Shown: piece by piece, positions 33,251-42,597 of the stretch
Layout: the number at the start of each line of letters is the position of its first letter
How positions within the stretch are numbered: position 1 is the first letter of the stretch
Source of the DNA: Clostridia bacterium
GTDB taxonomy: Bacteria > Bacillota > Clostridia > Oscillospirales > CAG-272
DNA length: 47,337 nucleotides
Direction of reading: 5' to 3'
NCBI GenBank assembly: GCA_017556745.1
Contig: JAFYMF010000048.1
Span: 1 to 47,337 of the forward strand
Program-made: the position numbers and the translations under genes
The notes under the pieces: generated by a model
The model's database searches: none
The model's input: the letters and a program-made list of their open reading frames with translations, nothing else
Told to the model about the DNA's origin: nothing

Positions 33251-33282
33251 CTTATTCTTCTCAGTATCAAATGTTATAACTG

Positions 33283-33597
33283 TTATAACCGTCCATTTTT
33301 TGTTAAATGAATTTTTTCCAATTCACCGTCGTTAATAATATTTAACTCAACACTTTCGTTTTTTATAGCATTTGTTAAATCGCTTACATCTTTATTCGAA
33401 ATAGCAAGTGTCAATACGGCAGGATTTTTTGATTTACAAAATTCGTCTATGAATCCAACGATAGCGCCGATGCAATCTTCTTTGTTATATTCGATATACC
33501 AACAACCAAGGAAATTATAACTTTCTCTACTGTTAAAATAGGAACATATCGCATCTGCAACTTCTTTGCAGCGCATTGATATAATATTGATTTTCAT
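33283..33597 (-). CDS. Hypothetical protein, 104 aa
   Basis: Start ATG 33597 with GAGAGG upstream on the minus strand; the longer frame to 33615 has no better site. The product is a small soluble alpha/beta protein with several Cys (CKEVADAICSYF; CWYIEYNKEDC; FCKSKN) and no recognised domain. It lies 32 bp upstream of the RAYT start on the same strand, and no promoter was clear. Confidence 0.55.
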   Translation of the reverse strand: MKINIISMRCKEVADAICSYFNSRESYNFLGCWYIEYNKEDCIGAIVGFIDEFCKSKNPAVLTLAISNKDVSDLTNAIKNESVELNIINDGELEKIHLTKNGRL

Positions 33598-33697
33598 TTG
33601 ATATACCTCTCTCAAACTATAATTTGTTCTTCAAAGATATTATGATATCTCGAAAAAACAAATTCTAATTTATCATTTATATTCCCATTATACACAA

Positions 33698-33724
33698 AAA
33701 CCGCAGAAAATCAATCTGCGGTTT
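33698..33724 (-). terminator. Terminator of the epimerase/GDPD operon
   Basis: AAACCGCAGA (33698-33707) pairs perfectly with TCTGCGGTTT (33715-33724). On the minus strand it runs into TTTTTG. Confidence 0.8.
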
Positions 33725-33800
33725 CTGTTTTTTCTGTCGGTAGGTAATGTACTCCAAAAACTGTCCTTAAGAGTACAGCCCTTTGACCGTGTCTTTTTTA

Positions 33801-34643
33801 TTATATCAACTCTTTTATAACCCTAAGCCCCTCTTTTACTGCGTAAAATACCTCCTCGGTACCCTCAAATTCAAGGGTGAGGTATCCGTCATATCCAAGA
33901 GAAGTTGCGCTCTCAACGCATTTTTTTACAGGTACGATTCCATGGCCGGCAACTGTACCGCGGAGGTAATTGCCGTCAAGGTTTGTAAACCATCCGTCAT
34001 CGGTGGGGGGATCGGATTTTTTGCGGTAATAGAAATCCTTTACGTGAAGATTGAAGGCATAGGGTGCACAAGCAGTTACTGCACTGAGAGGGTCATCGTC
34101 AACACAAAGGAAATTTCCCATATCCACCTGAAGACCGTAGTTAGGGTGGTCAACCGCCTTTACGAGGGAGAGCATTCTGTCAGAGGCCTGACAGAACATA
34201 CCGTGGTTTTCGGTGGCGGTGCGGACACCCTTTTCCGCCGCATACTCGGTTATCTTTCTTGCGGCATCAGCCATACTGTCGAGGATATCGGAAAAGCTCT
34301 TGCCACCCTTAGGAAAACGGAATGTAGCATCGTGACGGAGGAGGGGAGCACCCAATGCCGCGGCAACGTCTACCTTTCTTTTTACTCTTTCGATCTCACC
34401 GCCAAGGTCACGGCCGTCATCACTCATAATATCGGCAGATATCGAATATCCGGAGACGGTAATACCGTGTTTCTCTGCCAGAAGGCGGAGTGCATCGGCT
34501 TTTTTTATTTCTTCGCTCGGGTCTTTCGCTGAAAGATCTGTGAACTCTACTGCATCAAAGCCGATCTCAGCCGCCGAGGCAATAACCTCTTCCTCTGTGA
34601 ATCCCAGAGAGGAAAAGCAATATGAGGATACTGAAGTTTTCAT
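33801..34643 (-). CDS. Sugar phosphate isomerase/epimerase
   Basis: A 280-aa TIM-barrel enzyme with 'MKTSVSSYCFSS' as first strand, the metal-ligand stretches in 'RTATENHG', 'LQVDMGNF', 'FNLHVKDF' and 'LTLEFEG'. The substrate is unknown. It is the last gene of a three-gene minus-strand operon, starting 15 bp after the previous gene, followed by a terminator. AGGAGCAAG precedes the ATG. Confidence 0.85.
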   Translation of the reverse strand: MKTSVSSYCFSSLGFTEEEVIASAAEIGFDAVEFTDLSAKDPSEEIKKADALRLLAEKHGITVSGYSISADIMSDDGRDLGGEIERVKRKVDVAAALGAPLLRHDATFRFPKGGKSFSDILDSMADAARKITEYAAEKGVRTATENHGMFCQASDRMLSLVKAVDHPNYGLQVDMGNFLCVDDDPLSAVTACAPYAFNLHVKDFYYRKKSDPPTDDGWFTNLDGNYLRGTVAGHGIVPVKKCVESATSLGYDGYLTLEFEGTEEVFYAVKEGLRVIKELI

Positions 34644-34658
34644 TTTCTTGCTCCTGTT

Positions 34659-35513
34659 TTATTTTTTGCCGATTTTACTCTCGAGGAATTTTACCGCGCG
34701 GGCAACGTCACCCACACGGTCGTCTCCTCCCTCTCGCTCGATGGTAAGATAACCGTTATATCCTATTTCATTAAGGGCGGCGAGATATCTGTCAAAGTCT
34801 ACCTTACCGCTGCCAAGGGGAAACTCCTTGTAGGTTTTGCCGGCATCAAGAAGTTCTTTTAGGTGCTCCTCACCGCAGAGTTTACCTGCATCGGGATCGG
34901 TAAGCTTAACACCGTCCTTTGCGTGGGTGTGTACTATATAGTCCTTTAGAGTGTAAACTGCTTTGACCGGATCGTCCCCTGCCACCATAACCAGATTGGC
35001 AGGGTCAAGGTTAACGGCAACTCCCCTTGAGTTAAGACTGTCAAGGAAGCCCTTGAGTGTAATCGCACTCTCGGGTCCCGTCTCAACCGCAAAGTGACCG
35101 CCGAGACTGTCAGCATACTCGGCAAGCTGACCGCAGGCCTCTTGCATAATACTGTATTTTGGGTCGTTCTTATCCTCCGGAACGACACCGATATGTGTGG
35201 TAACTATATTTGTACCGAAAAGCATAGTCATCTCGAGGATTCTCTTTGACAGCTCGATCTTACGGGGATTTTCCTCAGTGTTTCCAAATCCGCCACCAAG
35301 ATCACCGCAGATAGCGGATACGGTAAGACCGTGGGAGTTTATAATGTCCAGTCTTTCCTTGACGGTTTTCTCTGTTATCTCAGATGGGTGCACCTGACCG
35401 CGAGTCAGATACATCTGGACACCTGCGGCACCTGCAGCCGCCGCTTTTTCTACCGCCTCGGCAAAGGGAAGACGGAGAGAATCAAGCAGTATACCAATAG
35501 AAAAATTATACAT
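34659..35513 (-). CDS. Sugar phosphate isomerase/epimerase
   Basis: A 284-aa TIM-barrel enzyme with 'MYNFSIGILLDSLRL', the metal-site regions 'HFAVETGPE', 'VNLDPANL', 'VHTHAKDG' and 'LTIEREGG'. ATG 35513 has AAAGGAAA in front, and the longer frame to 35561 overlaps the GDPD gene without a ribosome site. Its partner gene downstream is only distantly related. The pair, with a glycerophosphodiesterase, probably serves degradation of a scavenged glycoside or inositol-like compound. Confidence 0.85.
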   Translation of the reverse strand: MYNFSIGILLDSLRLPFAEAVEKAAAAGAAGVQMYLTRGQVHPSEITEKTVKERLDIINSHGLTVSAICGDLGGGFGNTEENPRKIELSKRILEMTMLFGTNIVTTHIGVVPEDKNDPKYSIMQEACGQLAEYADSLGGHFAVETGPESAITLKGFLDSLNSRGVAVNLDPANLVMVAGDDPVKAVYTLKDYIVHTHAKDGVKLTDPDAGKLCGEEHLKELLDAGKTYKEFPLGSGKVDFDRYLAALNEIGYNGYLTIEREGGDDRVGDVARAVKFLESKIGKK

Positions 35514-35529
35514 AAGATTGTTTCCTTTA

Positions 35530-36249
35530 TTACTGAAGAATGTTGGTGGTGATGATGTCAACGCCCCATTTACAGAGTTCTTCTCCGCGCTGGGGGTCGT
35601 TTACCGTCCAGCAGTTTACCACAATACCGTTGTCGTGAAGGAACTTGATGTTTTCCTCAGTCAGCCATTCGTGGTTGATATCGAGCTCGAAAGAATAAGC
35701 CTTCAGCTTTTCTACAAGCTCGTCGTTCACCTCACACTCGCAGAGGAACTGTATTCTTGCCGTCGGGCAGAGCTCTCTGAGTCTTGTGAGAACCTCGTAA
35801 CGGAAGGAGATGAACACCATGTTTTCAAGTGATGTATACTTGTTTACAGCCTCAAGTATTCTCAGGAGGTCTTCCTTTTCAAAGTTGTTCTTAAACTCAA
35901 GAACGCACTTCTTCTCATACTTTTCGCAGATGTAAAGGTATTCTTCAAGGGTGGGAATACGGAGATGGGCGGCAGGCTGATCGTTAAACTCGTTAAGCTC
36001 CACAGCACGTATCTCCTCGAGATTATGCTCGCTCATCTTTATGAGGGTAGAGGAAACTCTCTTTGTGGAGCCGTCGTGAAGCAGTACAAGGGAAGAGTCA
36101 CCTGCTTTTCGTACATCTGTTTCAATGCCGAAATAGTCGCGGTTACCTGCGGCGATAAAAGCTGCACAGGTATTCTCTCTCTCAAGGCCGCTGAGACCGC
36201 GGTGTGCCACCATAAGAGTATTTCTTTTGTTTATTTTAATGGTATTCAT
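35530..36249 (-). CDS. Glycerophosphodiester phosphodiesterase
   Basis: A 239-aa cytosolic enzyme that splits glycerophosphodiesters to glycerol-3-phosphate and an alcohol. The GDPD catalytic motif HRGLSGLERENT followed by 'FGIETDVRKAGD' contains the two catalytic His/Glu/Asp groups (the second His is in LLHDGS). The C-terminal 'GIVVNCWTVND' and 'DIITTNIL' are typical endings. The start ATG 36249 (MNTIKINKRN) has TAGGAGT upstream, so the longer frame is rejected. It is the first gene of the operon with two epimerases. Confidence 0.92.
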   Translation of the reverse strand: MNTIKINKRNTLMVAHRGLSGLERENTCAAFIAAGNRDYFGIETDVRKAGDSSLVLLHDGSTKRVSSTLIKMSEHNLEEIRAVELNEFNDQPAAHLRIPTLEEYLYICEKYEKKCVLEFKNNFEKEDLLRILEAVNKYTSLENMVFISFRYEVLTRLRELCPTARIQFLCECEVNDELVEKLKAYSFELDINHEWLTEENIKFLHDNGIVVNCWTVNDPQRGEELCKWGVDIITTNILQ

Positions 36250-36302
36250 TGGTTTTACTCCTATATTTAGTAACTTATTCATTAAGAGTATTATAACAAA
36301 AG

Positions 36303-36331
36303 CACCCCCGTATGTCAATCATACGGGGGTG
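36303..36331 (-). terminator. Terminator of the lipoprotein gene
   Basis: CACCCCCGTATG (36303-36314) pairs perfectly with CATACGGGGGTG (36320-36331) around TCAAT, 30 bp beyond the lipoprotein stop on the minus strand. Confidence 0.8.
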
Positions 36332-36360
36332 GAAATGAGGTTGTTTTTTACCTTAGGTAA

Positions 36361-38178
36361 TTACATATCGGTGTAGATATCGTCGTAATAATCTTCACCG
36401 TAGACATATTCATCATCGTAGTAGTCGTAGTAGTCATCGGATGGAACGCTGTATTCGATGTACATTTCAAGGATGGTGATCAGAGTCGGGTTTATACCTG
36501 CCTCTTTAAGTCTGCTTATTATAGTGTCAAAATCTACCTCCGGAACAAAGGTATCGTAATCCTCTGCATCCGGTACGGTGACGGGAGCGGGATCTTTAAT
36601 GACCTCGGCGGTCATGGTGATCTTACCGAAATCCATATCGCCGTGCTTTACACTGATAACAGCATCCATTTTGTCATTACTGTCGGTAGCATTTACTGTT
36701 ATGCTCATTGATATTGGCTCAAGGGAGTTTTCTGCAAGAAGATCGTTTAAAGCACCGATGGTCTCTATAGAGACGTTACCTCTGAAGATATTTTCCTCAG
36801 ACATCTTCTTTTCGTCTACCTCGCTGAAGCTGAGCTTGATGTAATCCTCGCCGTCGGCAGAAATATTAATGCTGCCGCTGATCTTTCCGTTTTCGTTAAC
36901 AGAGGTACCCTTAAAGGAAATTGCCGTTTCTACCTCGGTACTGATCTCGGGGATCGTTACCAGGTCGGAAGATGAGGAAACTGTTCCGTTAAAGTAAAGC
37001 TTGTAATCAAACTCGGTGGTCTTATCGTCAATCTTCGTATTAAAGCCGGAGAGCGCGATTATCTTGTTACCCTCGCTTGAGATACTGAAATCAATTGCGG
37101 TCTTGTTATCGGACTCGATAATATTTCCGATAAAGGCGAAGACAGACTTTTTCTCATAGCCTATGTCGAGCACGTAACCGGTGCTGCCGCCGTTTTCGGT
37201 AGAACCGATAAGAACGTCTATATCGTCGTTAAATACGTTTACTCCGATTATATGGTAATCCTCGTCTATCCATGTACGGAGAGTAAAGATCACCTCGTCC
37301 TCGGCCTCAGTGTTGCCTTCTTCTGATGCAAGTGCATTATCAAGCTCAGATATTACAAAATCGTAAAACTCCTCAGCAGAGTTGACTTCAAGGTCGGAGA
37401 AGGCAAGATGTGACGGGTTTGCGTTATAGAGCTTGATGATCATTGTCTTTATGTCGGGGTTTGTTTTAAACTCCTCAGCAAGTGCGGTGACGATCTTTTT
37501 AACGGTGGACGCTTTTATGGGAGCGTCAAGTGCAACCGCATTCTCGGATACCTCAGCCAACTTTACTGCCTGACCCTCAACGACGGTAACGCCGCGTACC
37601 TCTGAGATAGCGATCTCAACTGCCTTGGTAAGAAGGGAGGTGAGAACGTCGGTTGAGGGAATAAAGGAAAGATCCACAGAGGTTTCGGCAATGCCAACGG
37701 GCATCTTATAAGCACCGCCGAAAAGCACGTCGGAGGAATATACGATTCCGTCCTTTGTGGTATAGTAACCGACGTCAAAAATCTCAGTACCGTTTATACC
37801 GATATTTGCGAGCATTTGAACGTTATTTTCGGATAAGTTAGTGACAGGATAGTTCAGTTCAATTGAATTAAGACCAAGCTTGATTCCACCGAGAACGTCG
37901 TCCTCGACCATACCTATCAGTTCGTCAGACGGCTCATATACGATAGAAGCGGATATAGATTGATTTTGTTTCTGCTTCTCGGCAATTTTTTCATATGCCT
38001 CGGTAAACTTGCCTGCAAACTCCTCGGCATCGGTCATGTAGACGTACTTTAAGAGATCGTCGGGTGCCATGGTCTTGAGCAGATTCTCTTTAGCAGGGCC
38101 GCAAGCAACGAAAACAAGGGCACCGAGAACCAGTATCACGACCAGTACGGCAGATAAAATTTTCTTTGAATTTTTCAT
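36361..38178 (-). CDS. Large lipoprotein of unknown function
   Basis: A 605-aa protein. It has a lipoprotein signal: MKNSKK, a hydrophobic core and the lipobox LVFVAC with lipidation at Cys26. The body is rich in Glu/Asp/Lys with many beta strands of similar length ('FDFKLYFNGTV'-type), suggesting repeated beta domains, possibly LolA/LppX-like. The last 35 residues are unusually rich in Asp and Tyr (e.g. DDYYDYYDDEYVYGEDYY). Nothing identifies a substrate. It has its own promoter and terminator. Confidence 0.75.
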   Translation of the reverse strand: MKNSKKILSAVLVVILVLGALVFVACGPAKENLLKTMAPDDLLKYVYMTDAEEFAGKFTEAYEKIAEKQKQNQSISASIVYEPSDELIGMVEDDVLGGIKLGLNSIELNYPVTNLSENNVQMLANIGINGTEIFDVGYYTTKDGIVYSSDVLFGGAYKMPVGIAETSVDLSFIPSTDVLTSLLTKAVEIAISEVRGVTVVEGQAVKLAEVSENAVALDAPIKASTVKKIVTALAEEFKTNPDIKTMIIKLYNANPSHLAFSDLEVNSAEEFYDFVISELDNALASEEGNTEAEDEVIFTLRTWIDEDYHIIGVNVFNDDIDVLIGSTENGGSTGYVLDIGYEKKSVFAFIGNIIESDNKTAIDFSISSEGNKIIALSGFNTKIDDKTTEFDYKLYFNGTVSSSSDLVTIPEISTEVETAISFKGTSVNENGKISGSINISADGEDYIKLSFSEVDEKKMSEENIFRGNVSIETIGALNDLLAENSLEPISMSITVNATDSNDKMDAVISVKHGDMDFGKITMTAEVIKDPAPVTVPDAEDYDTFVPEVDFDTIISRLKEAGINPTLITILEMYIEYSVPSDDYYDYYDDEYVYGEDYYDDIYTDM

Positions 38179-38231
38179 ATCTATCCTCCAAAATATTTAT
38201 TAAAGTTTATTTTTTTACCTTAACTGTATAC

Positions 38232-38260
38232 ATTATATGACTTATAGGGCAGAGAATCAA
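38232..38260 (-). promoter_or_regulatory. Promoter of the lipoprotein gene
   Basis: On the minus strand TTGATT (38260-38255), 17-bp spacer, TATAAT (38237-38232), about 55 bp before the ATG. Confidence 0.75.
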
Positions 38261-38325
38261 CATTTTTCCGAAAACTGTCTGTGAATATTATGTAAATGAA
38301 TATTTTTCTTCAGCGACAACATTAC

Positions 38326-38354
38326 TTGACTCTCGGAAGGATATGTTATATACT
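38326..38354 (+). promoter_or_regulatory. Promoter of the metallophosphoesterase gene
   Basis: TTGACT (38326-38331), 17-bp spacer, TATACT (38349-38354), 34 bp before the ATG. It is divergent to the lipoprotein promoter. Confidence 0.7.
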
Positions 38355-38388
38355 TAATTTATCAATATATGCCGCGATAGGAGAAAAA

Positions 38389-39213
38389 ATGTCAGACATG
38401 GTATTACCGCCTTCATTTGAGGTCAAAAGAAATAAAATAATTATTCCCGGTATGACGGGATGTTTTAAGATAATGCATATAACCGATGCTCACGTGTCAC
38501 CGGATTCCCCTCTTGATCCCGAGGAGCTGAGAGAGAAGGCGGCGGAGAAGAGAAAGAGTGCCATTCTTGGCAAAACAGGACTCAGCCATGAAGAAAATCT
38601 GAACATTCTTATAGAATACGGAAAGAGTGAGGGATGTGAGCTCTTTGTATTTTCCGGGGATGTGATGGCATTCCCATCCGAGGGGATAGTAGAGTATCTT
38701 TTGCCGATAATCAAAGCTACAGGGGAGTATATCTTCGTTCCGGGTAACCACGAAGGCGGGGCAGATAAGTTCCCCGGGTATTCATCTCTTATGAAGCAAG
38801 TGGCACCGGGGTTTGAGGTAAGGGAATATCCGTTCTTTAAGGTAATAGGACTTGACAATAACGGTGGACGGCTTGATGAGGCTGCGTGGGAGATACTGAA
38901 GACGAGTCTTCTCGGGGACAAGCCGATAATTCTTGTTCAGCACCGCCCTATTACCGTTGAGCCGCTTCTTACCGAGTTTAGAGAGATACACAAGAACGTG
39001 GGCTTTTACTTCTTCGGACACAAGGATAACGGATATGAGAGGCGGGAGGAGATACTCGAACTCCTCAGAGACAAGGACACCTCCCTTGCGGCGGTGCTTG
39101 CAGGGCATCTGCATATAGGTCACGAGGACAATTATCCTAACGGTGTACCGCAGTACGTTACCGCTCCTGCATTTGAGGGTGGATCAAGAATAATAGAGAT
39201 AAAAGGAGAATGA
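38389..39213 (+). CDS. Calcineurin-like metallophosphoesterase
   Basis: A 274-aa phosphoesterase with the dimetal motifs in order: HITDAHVSPDS, FSGDVMAF, VPGNHEG, VQHRP and AGHLHIGH. The substrate is unknown; it is cytosolic, with no signal peptide. ATG 38389 (MSDMVLPPSF) has AGGAG at 38379-38383. A longer frame from 38296 covers the promoter and is rejected. The stop overlaps the start region of the next gene, so the two are coupled. Confidence 0.92.
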   Translation: MSDMVLPPSFEVKRNKIIIPGMTGCFKIMHITDAHVSPDSPLDPEELREKAAEKRKSAILGKTGLSHEENLNILIEYGKSEGCELFVFSGDVMAFPSEGIVEYLLPIIKATGEYIFVPGNHEGGADKFPGYSSLMKQVAPGFEVREYPFFKVIGLDNNGGRLDEAAWEILKTSLLGDKPIILVQHRPITVEPLLTEFREIHKNVGFYFFGHKDNGYERREEILELLRDKDTSLAAVLAGHLHIGHEDNYPNGVPQYVTAPAFEGGSRIIEIKGE

Positions 39214-39215
39214 AA

Positions 39216-39668
39216 ATGGAAAAATACAGAGTGAGAGCCAAAGAATTTTTTGAGTCGGGATATAACTGTGCCCAGGCGGTGTTTCTTACCTTTGCGGATG
39301 AGCTTGGGATAGACGTTAAGACCGTGTCCGCCATTTCCGCACCCTTCGGCGGAGGTATGGGCAGAATGAGAGAGGTCTGCGGTGCGGTATCGGGAATGTT
39401 TATGGCGCTCGGTGTTTTGTACGGTGATTACGGCACAGACGGAGAAGCGAAAAAAGCACAGTATGCCGACGTACAGCGTCTTGCCGCCGCATTTGAAGAG
39501 AGAAACGGAAGTATCATCTGCCGTGAGCTTCTTGGACTTCAGGGAAAATCCGAGCCGAGCCCGGAGAAACGCACAGATGCATATTACAAAAAACGTCCCT
39601 GCAGCGAGATGGTCTCCGACGCGGCAGAGATATTTGCACTTTATCTCAGAGAAAAGGGAAGAATTTGA
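39216..39668 (+). CDS. C_GCAxxG_C_C family redox protein
   Basis: The 150-aa protein carries the family motif in 'GYNCAQAVF', 'FGGGMGRMREVCGAVSG' and a final 'CRELLG...CSEMV'. These Cys-rich proteins are thought to bind a metal cluster and take part in redox chemistry, often beside reductases. AGGAG at 39204-39208 fits ATG 39216 better than ATG 39210. A terminator lies 40 bp downstream. Confidence 0.88.
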   Translation: MEKYRVRAKEFFESGYNCAQAVFLTFADELGIDVKTVSAISAPFGGGMGRMREVCGAVSGMFMALGVLYGDYGTDGEAKKAQYADVQRLAAAFEERNGSIICRELLGLQGKSEPSPEKRTDAYYKKRPCSEMVSDAAEIFALYLREKGRI

Positions 39669-39710
39669 TTCCTCCGTTATATATAACAGAAAAAATTAAA
39701 AAGGTTACAA

Positions 39711-39741
39711 AAAAATCCAACAAAAATTTTGTTGGATTTTT
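39711..39741. terminator. Bidirectional terminator between convergent operons
   Basis: AAAAATCCAACAAAA (39711-39725) pairs perfectly with TTTTGTTGGATTTTT (39727-39741). T-runs lie on both sides, so it can serve the plus-strand operon on the left and the minus-strand operon on the right. Confidence 0.85.
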
Positions 39742-39790
39742 TTATTGTTTAACGAATACTGCCGGCACGGCCGGTAGTTATGATTATTTA

Positions 39791-39982
39791 TCAGAACAGA
39801 GTACAGCCGTTTTTCTTGAAAAACGCCGCTCTTTCTCTTAGATTCTCTTCAGTTACGGAGAGCTTCTCTGAGAGGCATTTGATACAGAAATACTTTTCCG
39901 CACCGCGATTTATAAGCTTCTTTGTAAGACCTGCGTCAAGACCGGTGACGGTACGGCCGCAGTTGATACAGCGGTGAACCAT
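39791..39982 (-). CDS. Small zinc-ribbon protein, unknown
   Basis: A 63-aa protein with two CxxC pairs (CINCG and CIKCL) that form a zinc ribbon, and a basic/acidic helical C-terminus. It starts 5 bp after the stop of the alpha-galactosidase gene with AAGGC upstream, so it is the last gene of that operon. The role is unknown. Confidence 0.65.
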   Translation of the reverse strand: MVHRCINCGRTVTGLDAGLTKKLINRGAEKYFCIKCLSEKLSVTEENLRERAAFFKKNGCTLF

Positions 39983-39987
39983 AAGCC

Positions 39988-41121
39988 TTACGCCTTTTCG
40001 ATCTTACCGCGCCAGATCTTATAGCTGAAGGGCGGAATATTTTTCATGTATACGTCATCGGTAACGATACCAATATCCTCACCGGTAATGATGTCCTTGA
40101 AGTGGAATCCGTAACCGCAGGATGGGGAGAGACCGGTTTCGGCAAACTCGGTGACAAGCTCTCTTTCCCAGTCGCTGAACACGAAAAGACCGAAGGCATA
40201 CTCGTCGTTTGCAAGATGGCGGAGCAGCATTACGTGACCGGGATAGCTATGCATTACAAAGGGAGGACGTGCTTCAATATCCTGATTTATCTTGATAAGC
40301 TCGGGGTTGGTGAGCATCTTCACTGTCTCATCGTCAACGGTGCGCACGTCACAGCCAAGCATAAGGGGGGATGCCATAAATGCCCAAAGTGCAAAGTGAA
40401 GTGCATACTGCTCCTTGGTACAACCCTGATGCTCACCCTCGGCAACGTTACCCTTGCCGTGCATACCACAGATAAGCATATCAAGGTCGTTGAAGCAGCC
40501 GGGACCTACACTTCCCATCTTCTCAAGCTGGGAGAAGAGTATCTCCGAGAAGGAGCCGAGACTGTCGTATATGTCACTGGTGGAACGGTAGAGACCCGCA
40601 CCGGTGGAACGGATCCAATTCTCAACGTTCTCCTCACCCCAGTTGCAAGCGGAGAAGAGAATATCGCGGCCGGTGGACTTGAGAGCCATTGACATACGGT
40701 TATAGAGCACGCGTGCGGGCATATAACTTGGTCTGTAGCAGTTATCGTATTTGAGATAGTCGATACCGATCTCGGCAAAGTCGTGAGCATCGGTAAACTC
40801 ATGGTCAAAGCTGCCGGGATAGCCTGCGCAGGTCTTGGGACCGTCGCAGGAGTACATACCGAACTTAAGTCCCTTTGAGTGAACGTAATCAGCAAGAGCC
40901 TTCATGCCGCTGGGGAATTTTTCGGGATCGGCTACTATATGGCCGTCCTTGTCTCTCTCTCTCAGTGACCAGCAGTCATCAATAACTATGTACTCGTAGC
41001 CTGCGGCAAGAAAGCCGCGGTCTACCATAGCATCCGCGGTCTCGCGGATGACCTGTTCATTTATATCCTTTCCGAATGTGTTCCAAGAGTTCCAGCCCAT
41101 AGGGGGAGTTTGCTTAAACAT
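39988..41121 (-). CDS. GH27 alpha-galactosidase
   Basis: A 377-aa glycosidase that removes terminal alpha-D-galactose (or alpha-N-acetylgalactosamine). The GH27 signature is PPMGWNSWN at the start, YIVIDDCW, the nucleophile Asp126 in YLKYDNC and the acid/base region RSTSDIYDS. It lacks a signal peptide, so it acts on imported sugars such as melibiose- or raffinose-type oligosaccharides. It sits in a minus-strand operon with a FGGY kinase and pyruvate kinase. CGGAGGA lies at the right distance from the ATG. Confidence 0.93.
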   Translation of the reverse strand: MFKQTPPMGWNSWNTFGKDINEQVIRETADAMVDRGFLAAGYEYIVIDDCWSLRERDKDGHIVADPEKFPSGMKALADYVHSKGLKFGMYSCDGPKTCAGYPGSFDHEFTDAHDFAEIGIDYLKYDNCYRPSYMPARVLYNRMSMALKSTGRDILFSACNWGEENVENWIRSTGAGLYRSTSDIYDSLGSFSEILFSQLEKMGSVGPGCFNDLDMLICGMHGKGNVAEGEHQGCTKEQYALHFALWAFMASPLMLGCDVRTVDDETVKMLTNPELIKINQDIEARPPFVMHSYPGHVMLLRHLANDEYAFGLFVFSDWERELVTEFAETGLSPSCGYGFHFKDIITGEDIGIVTDDVYMKNIPPFSYKIWRGKIEKA

Positions 41122-41170
41122 AGTATATCCTCCGGTGTTTTTATTGTTTTCCTATATGACAAATTGTGTT

Positions 41171-42565
41171 TTACCCTATTCGCGTGCCGCTAAAATTTTT
41201 ACATGGCTCGTATCCGTTTATGAAAGCCAGTGATATGCATATATCGAGAGTATCTTCGGTGAATGAGATATTGCAGTGTTCAGTGTGCGGATTTGAAAGA
41301 TATCTGATACGGAACACAAGCTTGTCCTCTTCTGCTTTTACGCAGGCGGCGGTACGAAGAAGCTCGTACATTTCATTTGGGGGAAGTTCCTTCAGATACG
41401 GTGTCATGTTCTTTGCGGTAAATGAGGACTCTCTCCAGTATCCGTTTCCTGCGTTCAGGTTGATGATGTTTCCGCCTCCGTCGGTAAAAGAGAGGGTGGC
41501 ACCGTCATCATTGACAACAAGATGGACAGATCTCAGATCCTGAGGATTCTCCTTTAGCCTGTATATACGGTTGATACACGGGAGCTTGTCCGATCTTTCA
41601 TAGGGCGGGAATGAGTAGTCACAGACAGTACCCTCCTCATTGCCGTCAAGCTCTGAGACAAGCTCTATAGCGGCATCGATGGCATAAGGGGGATTTACCA
41701 AATGTGACTGCATTACGACGACAGCATTTTTTTCGGGAATGACGATACCAAGCTGACCAAGTGCTCCGTCTCCACGGTAGATACCGTTTTCCTGAAGCCA
41801 GATCTGGTAACCGTATTGGTTCACCCATTCCTGTGTACCCTTGTGGGTATTACCGGGAACAGGAGAGGTTGCCTCGGCTATCCAGGATTCCGAGATAATA
41901 CGTTTTCCGTTCCAGATACCTTTATCAAGATACATACGGAAGAATTTCATTGTATCGTCACTTGAAATATGGATTCCCGAACCGCACTGGCAGCTGCCGT
42001 CCTTACATTTCAGCCAGTAAACATTATGCATATCCATTGGATAGAAAAGGTTTTCTGCGGCAAAATCAAAGAAATCCATACCGGTGGCGCGGGAGACTAT
42101 CATTCCGAGAAGACATGTTGCGCCGGTGTTATATGTAAAGTAGCTTCCCGGTTCATAGGCAGGATTAAATGAGAAAAAGCTCTTTAGCGCATTGTCGCTG
42201 AGCAGCATTTCCCACATAATGCCTCCGCCTTGTCCGGTATTCATTGAAAGGACGTGCTTTACCTTCAGCTTGTGAAAGTGTTCGCAATCGGTTTCGATTT
42301 CGGGAAAGAATTTCAGTACATAGTCTTCAACCGAGAGAAAACCCTTATCCACCGCAATACCTACAACGGTTGAGGTGAATGTTTTACTGAGAGAATATAC
42401 TTCGGGGGTATCTGTGCATGAGTAGGGCGGGAGAGCTATACGTAGCTTTGTTTCACCGTTCTTAAACACCTCAAGAGTATGTATCTCAAAGTCCTTTTCT
42501 TTCATTTTGTCGAAAAAACGATTTACTGCCGCTATATTAACCGATGGGGCAATGAATTTGTCCAT
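41171..42565 (-). CDS. Class C beta-lactamase-like serine hydrolase
   Basis: A 464-aa protein. The nucleophile motif SxxK is SLSK (Ser58, Lys61), the second motif Y-x-N is in YFTYNTGATCLL, and GQLG replaces the usual K/H-T-G. No secretion signal is present, so it is a cytosolic esterase or peptidase of this fold rather than an antibiotic-resistance enzyme. A C-terminal beta domain (~330-460) follows. The gene downstream is 49 bp away. Its close paralogue is encoded just upstream at 42598. Confidence 0.87.
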   Translation of the reverse strand: MDKFIAPSVNIAAVNRFFDKMKEKDFEIHTLEVFKNGETKLRIALPPYSCTDTPEVYSLSKTFTSTVVGIAVDKGFLSVEDYVLKFFPEIETDCEHFHKLKVKHVLSMNTGQGGGIMWEMLLSDNALKSFFSFNPAYEPGSYFTYNTGATCLLGMIVSRATGMDFFDFAAENLFYPMDMHNVYWLKCKDGSCQCGSGIHISSDDTMKFFRMYLDKGIWNGKRIISESWIAEATSPVPGNTHKGTQEWVNQYGYQIWLQENGIYRGDGALGQLGIVIPEKNAVVVMQSHLVNPPYAIDAAIELVSELDGNEEGTVCDYSFPPYERSDKLPCINRIYRLKENPQDLRSVHLVVNDDGATLSFTDGGGNIINLNAGNGYWRESSFTAKNMTPYLKELPPNEMYELLRTAACVKAEEDKLVFRIRYLSNPHTEHCNISFTEDTLDICISLAFINGYEPCKNFSGTRIG

Positions 42566-42597
42566 GCCGTTTTCTCCTTTTATATCGGTATCAGAGA

